A stretch of DNA of 33,655 nt from Nocardia xishanensis NBRC 101358 (GTDB lineage Bacteria > Actinomycetota > Actinomycetes > Mycobacteriales > Mycobacteriaceae): the NCBI RefSeq assembly GCF_001613365.1, contig NZ_BDCF01000069.1, forward strand, positions 1 through 33,655, in the 5' to 3' direction. Each line of letters starts with the position of its first letter. Position 1 is the stretch's first letter. A model generated the notes under the pieces. The model ran no database searches. It was not told the DNA's origin and saw nothing but the letters and a program-made list of their open reading frames with translations. A program made the translations under genes and the position numbers. Positions 30,644 through 33,655 of this stretch are shown here, piece after piece.

Positions 30644-31552
30644 TCAGGGGGCGAGTTGGATGCGGAGGATCGCGCCGCGTTCGGTGCCCGCGAGTAGTTC
30701 GCCGGGGCGGTCGGGAACGGCGACGGCGGAGGTCATCGGTTCGCTCGCGAGGACGCGGCAGGACTGGCCGTTCCGGTCGATCCGGACGAGCTGGCCGGAC
30801 AGCGTCGTCACGTAGACCGCACCCGTCTCGTCCACGAGCAAATCGTCGGCGAAATCGGGAACGCCGGGCAGGGCGGACGACAAATCGGTGAGGACGGTGC
30901 GGCTTTCCGGATCGGTGACCGGGAAGCGCAGGACCCGGCCCAGCGGGCCGCCGTTGGAGGTGAGATACACCGTGCCGTCGTTTATCGCGATGCCGTTCGC
31001 GTTCAGCTTCGCCCGCTCGCTCCAGCCCGTGTCCACGACGCCGTCGCGGCCGATGCGGATCACCCCGGTCGCCGAGGCGACGTAGAGCGCGCCGTCGGCG
31101 TCGAAGGCGGCGCCGTTGGGCATGGTGAACCCGGAGGCGAAGATCTCGGGGCGAGGGTCGGCGGCGGCCGGGTCGAATCGGACCACACCACCTGGGCGCA
31201 CCACGCTGGTCGGCGCGTCGCCGTAGACCGCGTACATGAGACCGTCCGGTCCGAGCCGGACCGCGCCGGGGTATTCCACCGGCACCCGTGCGGTCAACTG
31301 TCCGGCCCCGTCGTAGCGCTGCACCTCATTGCGGTACAGCCGGGACACCCACAGATTGCCCTGCCGGTCGTAGCCGAGATTCTCCGACCAGTCCAGCGCA
31401 GGAACGGCGGCGGGCACCGCCGTCGTCGCGGTCGCGGGCGCGCATCCTGGACCCGGCTCGGCGGTCGCGCCAGGGGCGGCGATTCCGACGCAGGCGAGGG
31501 CGACGGCGAGCGCGGGTAGGCCTCGTGCGGCGAGCAGCTCGACGATGGACAC
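30644..31552 (-). CDS. Secreted SMP-30/gluconolactonase-like beta-propeller protein
   Basis: 302 aa. GTG 31552 is chosen because AGGAGG lies six bases upstream and a signal peptide follows at once (LLAARGLPALAVALACVGIAAPGATAEPG). The mature part contains repeated beta-propeller blades of the SMP-30/NHL type: NLGYDRQGNLWVSRLYRNEVQRYD, GPDGLMYAVYGDAP, FTMPNGAAFDADGALYVAS, NANGIAINDGTVYLTSN, DDLLVDETGAVYVTTLSGQLVRID. Such proteins are secreted or lipid-anchored lactonases, or non-enzymatic sensors. The metal-binding Asp/Asn positions look plausible, but catalysis cannot be asserted. Divergent from the alpha/beta hydrolase. Confidence 0.88.
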   Translation of the reverse strand: MSIVELLAARGLPALAVALACVGIAAPGATAEPGPGCAPATATTAVPAAVPALDWSENLGYDRQGNLWVSRLYRNEVQRYDGAGQLTARVPVEYPGAVRLGPDGLMYAVYGDAPTSVVRPGGVVRFDPAAADPRPEIFASGFTMPNGAAFDADGALYVASATGVIRIGRDGVVDTGWSERAKLNANGIAINDGTVYLTSNGGPLGRVLRFPVTDPESRTVLTDLSSALPGVPDFADDLLVDETGAVYVTTLSGQLVRIDRNGQSCRVLASEPMTSAVAVPDRPGELLAGTERGAILRIQLAP

Positions 31553-31586
31553 CTGGGACCTCCTGATCGGCACCGCGAACGGGCGC

Positions 31587-31617
31587 ATTGTAGCGACGAT
31601 TTCACCGGAGTGGTGAA
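31587..31617 (-). promoter_or_regulatory. Predicted promoter with overlapping dyad, beta-propeller gene
   Basis: On the minus strand TACAAT (31587-31592) is a good -10. TTCACC (31612-31617), 19 bp upstream, is a weak -35. The -35 is one arm of the perfect inverted repeat TTCACC-GGAGT-GGTGAA (31601-31617). A second palindrome, CCCCTGAGGGG (31620-31630), is adjacent and closer to the hydrolase. Probable shared operator region for the divergent pair. Confidence 0.45.
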
Positions 31618-31654
31618 GTCCCCTGAGGGGCAGAAGTTTTGGCACTATCAGTGC

Positions 31655-32377
31655 ATGCTCTTCTTCGACGGCTCACGCGGCAGACTGCACTATCGGCGGT
31701 GGCCGGTCGACGGTCACGCGGCCGTGGCGGTGTTACTCCCCGGTATCGGACAGCACACCGGCCACTATCACCGGTTCTCCCGTATCCTGCGCTCGGTCGA
31801 CATCGAACTATGGGGACTGGACACCGCGGGCCACGGCCTGAGCGAGGGCGATCCCGAGCACCCTGGCACCCTCGCCGAGCTGGTCGCGGACGCGACCACG
31901 CTGGTCGATCTGGTGCGCGCAGAACTACCGGAATCGCCACTGCTGCTGATGGGGCACTCGCTCGGCGCGGTCACCGCGCTCGGCATGCTCGGCGCCGCGA
32001 TCCCGGACGCGAGCACCGCCACCGACTTGAACGCCGTCGAGGCGAACTTCCCGCTCGTGCCGAGTCTCGCGCCTGGCACGCTGACCGGTCTCGTGCTCTC
32101 GGGCGTCCCGCGGCGCGCGCTCGGCAGCGGCACCCCGGGTGCGCCGGGAACGCCGCTGCCGTCCCACCTTCCTGTGCTCGCGGTGCACGGCGTGGAGGAC
32201 CGACGCGCCCCGGTCGACGCGATGCGGGTCTGGACTGAACGCCACGAATGGGTAGATTTACGCGAGTACGCCGACGCCGGGCACGATCTGCTGCACGAGC
32301 CGGTGCACGCGCGGGTCGGCGCGGACATCGCGGACTGGATGCAGGGCGTCGTCGTGGGGTTGGCACGACACGCGTGA
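31655..32377 (+). CDS. Alpha/beta hydrolase, monoacylglycerol lipase-like
   Basis: 240-aa serine hydrolase. VAVLLPGIGQHTGHYHRFSRIL supplies the oxyanion region. GLDTAGHGLSEG is typical of monoglyceride lipase-type (hydrolase_4) members. The nucleophile Ser102 is in LMGHSLGAV, Asp182 in VHGVEDRRAP and His210 in DAGHDLLHEP, so the triad is complete. An insertion-like cap (about residues 116-140) precedes LTGLVLSGVP. ATG 31655 is used because homology begins there; no strong ribosome-binding site precedes it and the transcript may be nearly leaderless. No signal peptide, so it is cytosolic. Probably an esterase or lipase; natural substrate unknown. Confidence 0.92.
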   Translation: MLFFDGSRGRLHYRRWPVDGHAAVAVLLPGIGQHTGHYHRFSRILRSVDIELWGLDTAGHGLSEGDPEHPGTLAELVADATTLVDLVRAELPESPLLLMGHSLGAVTALGMLGAAIPDASTATDLNAVEANFPLVPSLAPGTLTGLVLSGVPRRALGSGTPGAPGTPLPSHLPVLAVHGVEDRRAPVDAMRVWTERHEWVDLREYADAGHDLLHEPVHARVGADIADWMQGVVVGLARHA

Positions 32378-32430
32378 ACCGAATACGGCCGCACAGCGCG
32401 GCACGATGAGGAGACAAGGGGGACGGGGCG

Positions 32431-32853
32431 GTGCAATCACAAGAAAGCGCGGAGCCATCACCGGGCGGCGCGGTGCGACCACAACTCACGGCGCTGAATC
32501 AAGCGGTCGACGAAGGCAGGCTCTGGATCGACGGCGTATTGGTCGCCGAGGGCGCGCACGAGCGCTGCGCCCGGCGCTACGAGCAGCTCGCCGACGAGGT
32601 GGAGGCGCAGATCCAGCTGCTGAGCGCGGCCGTCTCGCTCCCCGGGTTCGGCGGTTTCGCCTCCGGTGACGCGCTGCGCCGCGGTTTCGAGAACAAGGCA
32701 GAGGGCGCGATCGCGCGGCTGCGCGACTACGCCGACTCGGCGCGGGCGCTCGCCCAGACATTCCGCGCGGCGGCCACGGCCTACACCGAGGCCGACACCG
32801 AGCTCGCGGCCGCGGTCGGCAGGCTGGACGCGACGGGAGCGGCGCATGCGTGA
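32431..32853 (+). CDS. Hypothetical helical protein, type VII secretion-associated (WXG100/EspC-like size class)
   Basis: 140 aa, GTG start. Predominantly helical, with a central segment (RYEQLADEVEAQIQLLSAAVS) and a C-terminal helix (AEGAIARLRDYADSARALAQTFRAAATAYTEADTELAAAV), separated by a Gly-rich turn (PGFGGFASGDALRRGFENK). This resembles helical-hairpin ESX-associated proteins, but no WXG is present. The stop overlaps the next gene's start by 8 bp. Pairs of this kind precede PPE- or WXG100-like genes in nocardiae, to my recollection. Function is inferred only from the pairing. Confidence 0.75.
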   Translation: MQSQESAEPSPGGAVRPQLTALNQAVDEGRLWIDGVLVAEGAHERCARRYEQLADEVEAQIQLLSAAVSLPGFGGFASGDALRRGFENKAEGAIARLRDYADSARALAQTFRAAATAYTEADTELAAAVGRLDATGAAHA

Positions 32854-33655
32854 GATTCCGTATCAGACCGAACGCGCACCGCACACCCGCGTCGACCCGG
32901 CCTACGCGCCGAGCGTCGAGGTCTTCGACAACCTCAGCCATCAGGAGATCCACGGCAAGGTGCAGCTGCTCGACCCGGCGGCGATCGACGTGGGCAGGCA
33001 GGCGTGGCAGAGCTCGGCGTCCGGGCTCACCGACTCGGTCGCGCAGGCGCACAACGAGATTCGCTCGACCATCGCCGACGGCTGGCGCGGCGGCGCCGCG
33101 CAGACCGCCGCCGACGCGGTGCGCGATTTCGAACAGCGCGGGCAGCAGCTCGCCGATGTGATGGCGACGGTGGCGCAGCGGCTCGGGCAGGCCGGTGACG
33201 CCGCCGAGACACTGCGTTCGGCGGTCGGTTCGCCGTCCGGCGCCGAGCCGGATCTGGCTGCCGCGCTGCTCGATCCGAACCAGGCGACCGGAAACGTCGT
33301 CACGCAGAAGGCCACCGAGCACGACCGGCAGGACGTCGTGCAGGCCATGGACAGCATCTACGCCAACGCGTTCCTCCAGAGCGGCTCCGACGTCCCCGCC
33401 TTCCCGGACGACGCGCCGATCGTCCCCGCGGGCGTCGCCACCGGCGGCACCGGGCCGGGGGCCGCGCCCGCCCTACCGGTGGTTGACACCGCGCAAACCC
33501 TTGGCGCACAGCCTGTTTCGGCCCCGACCGCGACGCCCGTGGCCACGGTCGAAACGACACGGGAGACGGAACCCCAACCGCAGCGGCCGGCGGCCACCGC
33601 CACGACCCCGGCGACGGTGACCCCCGCCGCCGCACCGGTCGCGACGCCCTCCGGC
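32846..33655 (+). CDS. WXG100/PPE-like type VII secretion substrate (C-terminus outside window)
   Basis: Open to the window edge: 270 codons visible. The N-terminal domain is helical. A WRG motif in the turn (STIADGWRGGAAQTAADAVRDF) is flanked by two long helices, VGRQAWQSSASGLTDSVAQAHNEIR and QQLADVMATVAQRLGQAGDAAETLRSAV, the arrangement of WXG100-type ESX substrates. After about residue 190 the sequence becomes Pro/Ala/Thr-rich (TATPVATVETTRETEPQPQRP) and is still so at the edge. ATG 32846 overlaps the previous gene by 8 bp, giving coupled expression. It probably forms a heterodimer with the preceding protein. The remainder may hold an effector domain that cannot be seen here. Confidence 0.8.
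   Translation, partial: MREIPYQTERAPHTRVDPAYAPSVEVFDNLSHQEIHGKVQLLDPAAIDVGRQAWQSSASGLTDSVAQAHNEIRSTIADGWRGGAAQTAADAVRDFEQRGQQLADVMATVAQRLGQAGDAAETLRSAVGSPSGAEPDLAAALLDPNQATGNVVTQKATEHDRQDVVQAMDSIYANAFLQSGSDVPAFPDDAPIVPAGVATGGTGPGAAPALPVVDTAQTLGAQPVSAPTATPVATVETTRETEPQPQRPAATATTPATVTPAAAPVATPSG

Overview
The window is about 33.7 kb of GC-rich DNA (roughly 70% G+C). It has dense, often overlapping genes, GTG/TTG starts and strong third-position G/C bias. The gene families are actinobacterial: close relatives of mycobacterial endonuclease IV, the Rv3406-type alkylsulfatase and GabD2; 'HRDVKPxN' Ser/Thr kinases in tandem; and a WXG100-like pair. This fits a mycolic-acid actinomycete, most likely Nocardia or a near relative. 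That assignment is inferred from gene content, not from a marker gene.

Layout. (1) 1-2483, minus strand: end of an ABC exporter locus (FtsX-type permease cut by the window edge, plus its ATPase) and a short membrane-anchored ORF that is a decayed piece of the extracytoplasmic domain found in kinases further along. (2) 2509-10401: a catabolic cluster. Five oxidoreductase/accessory genes run on the minus strand (aldehyde dehydrogenase, SDR, 3-hydroxyisobutyrate dehydrogenase-like, carboxymuconolactone decarboxylase-like, FAD dehydrogenase), followed by a TetR regulator. A cytochrome P450 and a second SDR diverge on the plus strand. An 18-bp operator-like sequence recurs at the TetR start and in both divergent promoters, so these genes look like one regulon. 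(3) 10409-13659: a GabD2-like semialdehyde dehydrogenase behind a KstR-like dyad, a thiol glutathione peroxidase, and a MerR regulator with its own operator. (4) 13716-19958, minus strand: three Ser/Thr protein kinases in tandem. Two have a transmembrane segment and a shared two-cysteine extracytoplasmic domain. The third is soluble and has a long repeat-rich tail.

(5) 20112-25856: endonuclease IV, a TauD/alkylsulfatase-type dioxygenase, a broken aldo/keto reductase beside a MarR C-terminal scrap, a class III CoA-transferase, an HMG-CoA-lyase-like enzyme and a GNAT acetyltransferase. (6) 26005-31552: two small envelope proteins, a PimC/PimD-like pair of acyl-CoA dehydrogenases, a secreted Pro/Ala-rich protein, and a secreted SMP-30-like beta-propeller. 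(7) 31655-33655: an alpha/beta hydrolase and a type VII secretion-like gene pair that runs off the window.

The P450/SDR/aldehyde dehydrogenase/FAD dehydrogenase set could hydroxylate, oxidise and desaturate a hydrophobic compound, which the CoA-transferase, acyl-CoA dehydrogenases and lyase could then degrade as CoA esters. The substrate is not visible from sequence. Only the genes in part 2 share the operator. The parts that look least described are the three-site TetR regulon and the kinase array with its unrecognised sensor domain and decayed satellite copy. Apart from the pseudogene stretch, no gene-free interval exceeds 300 bases.
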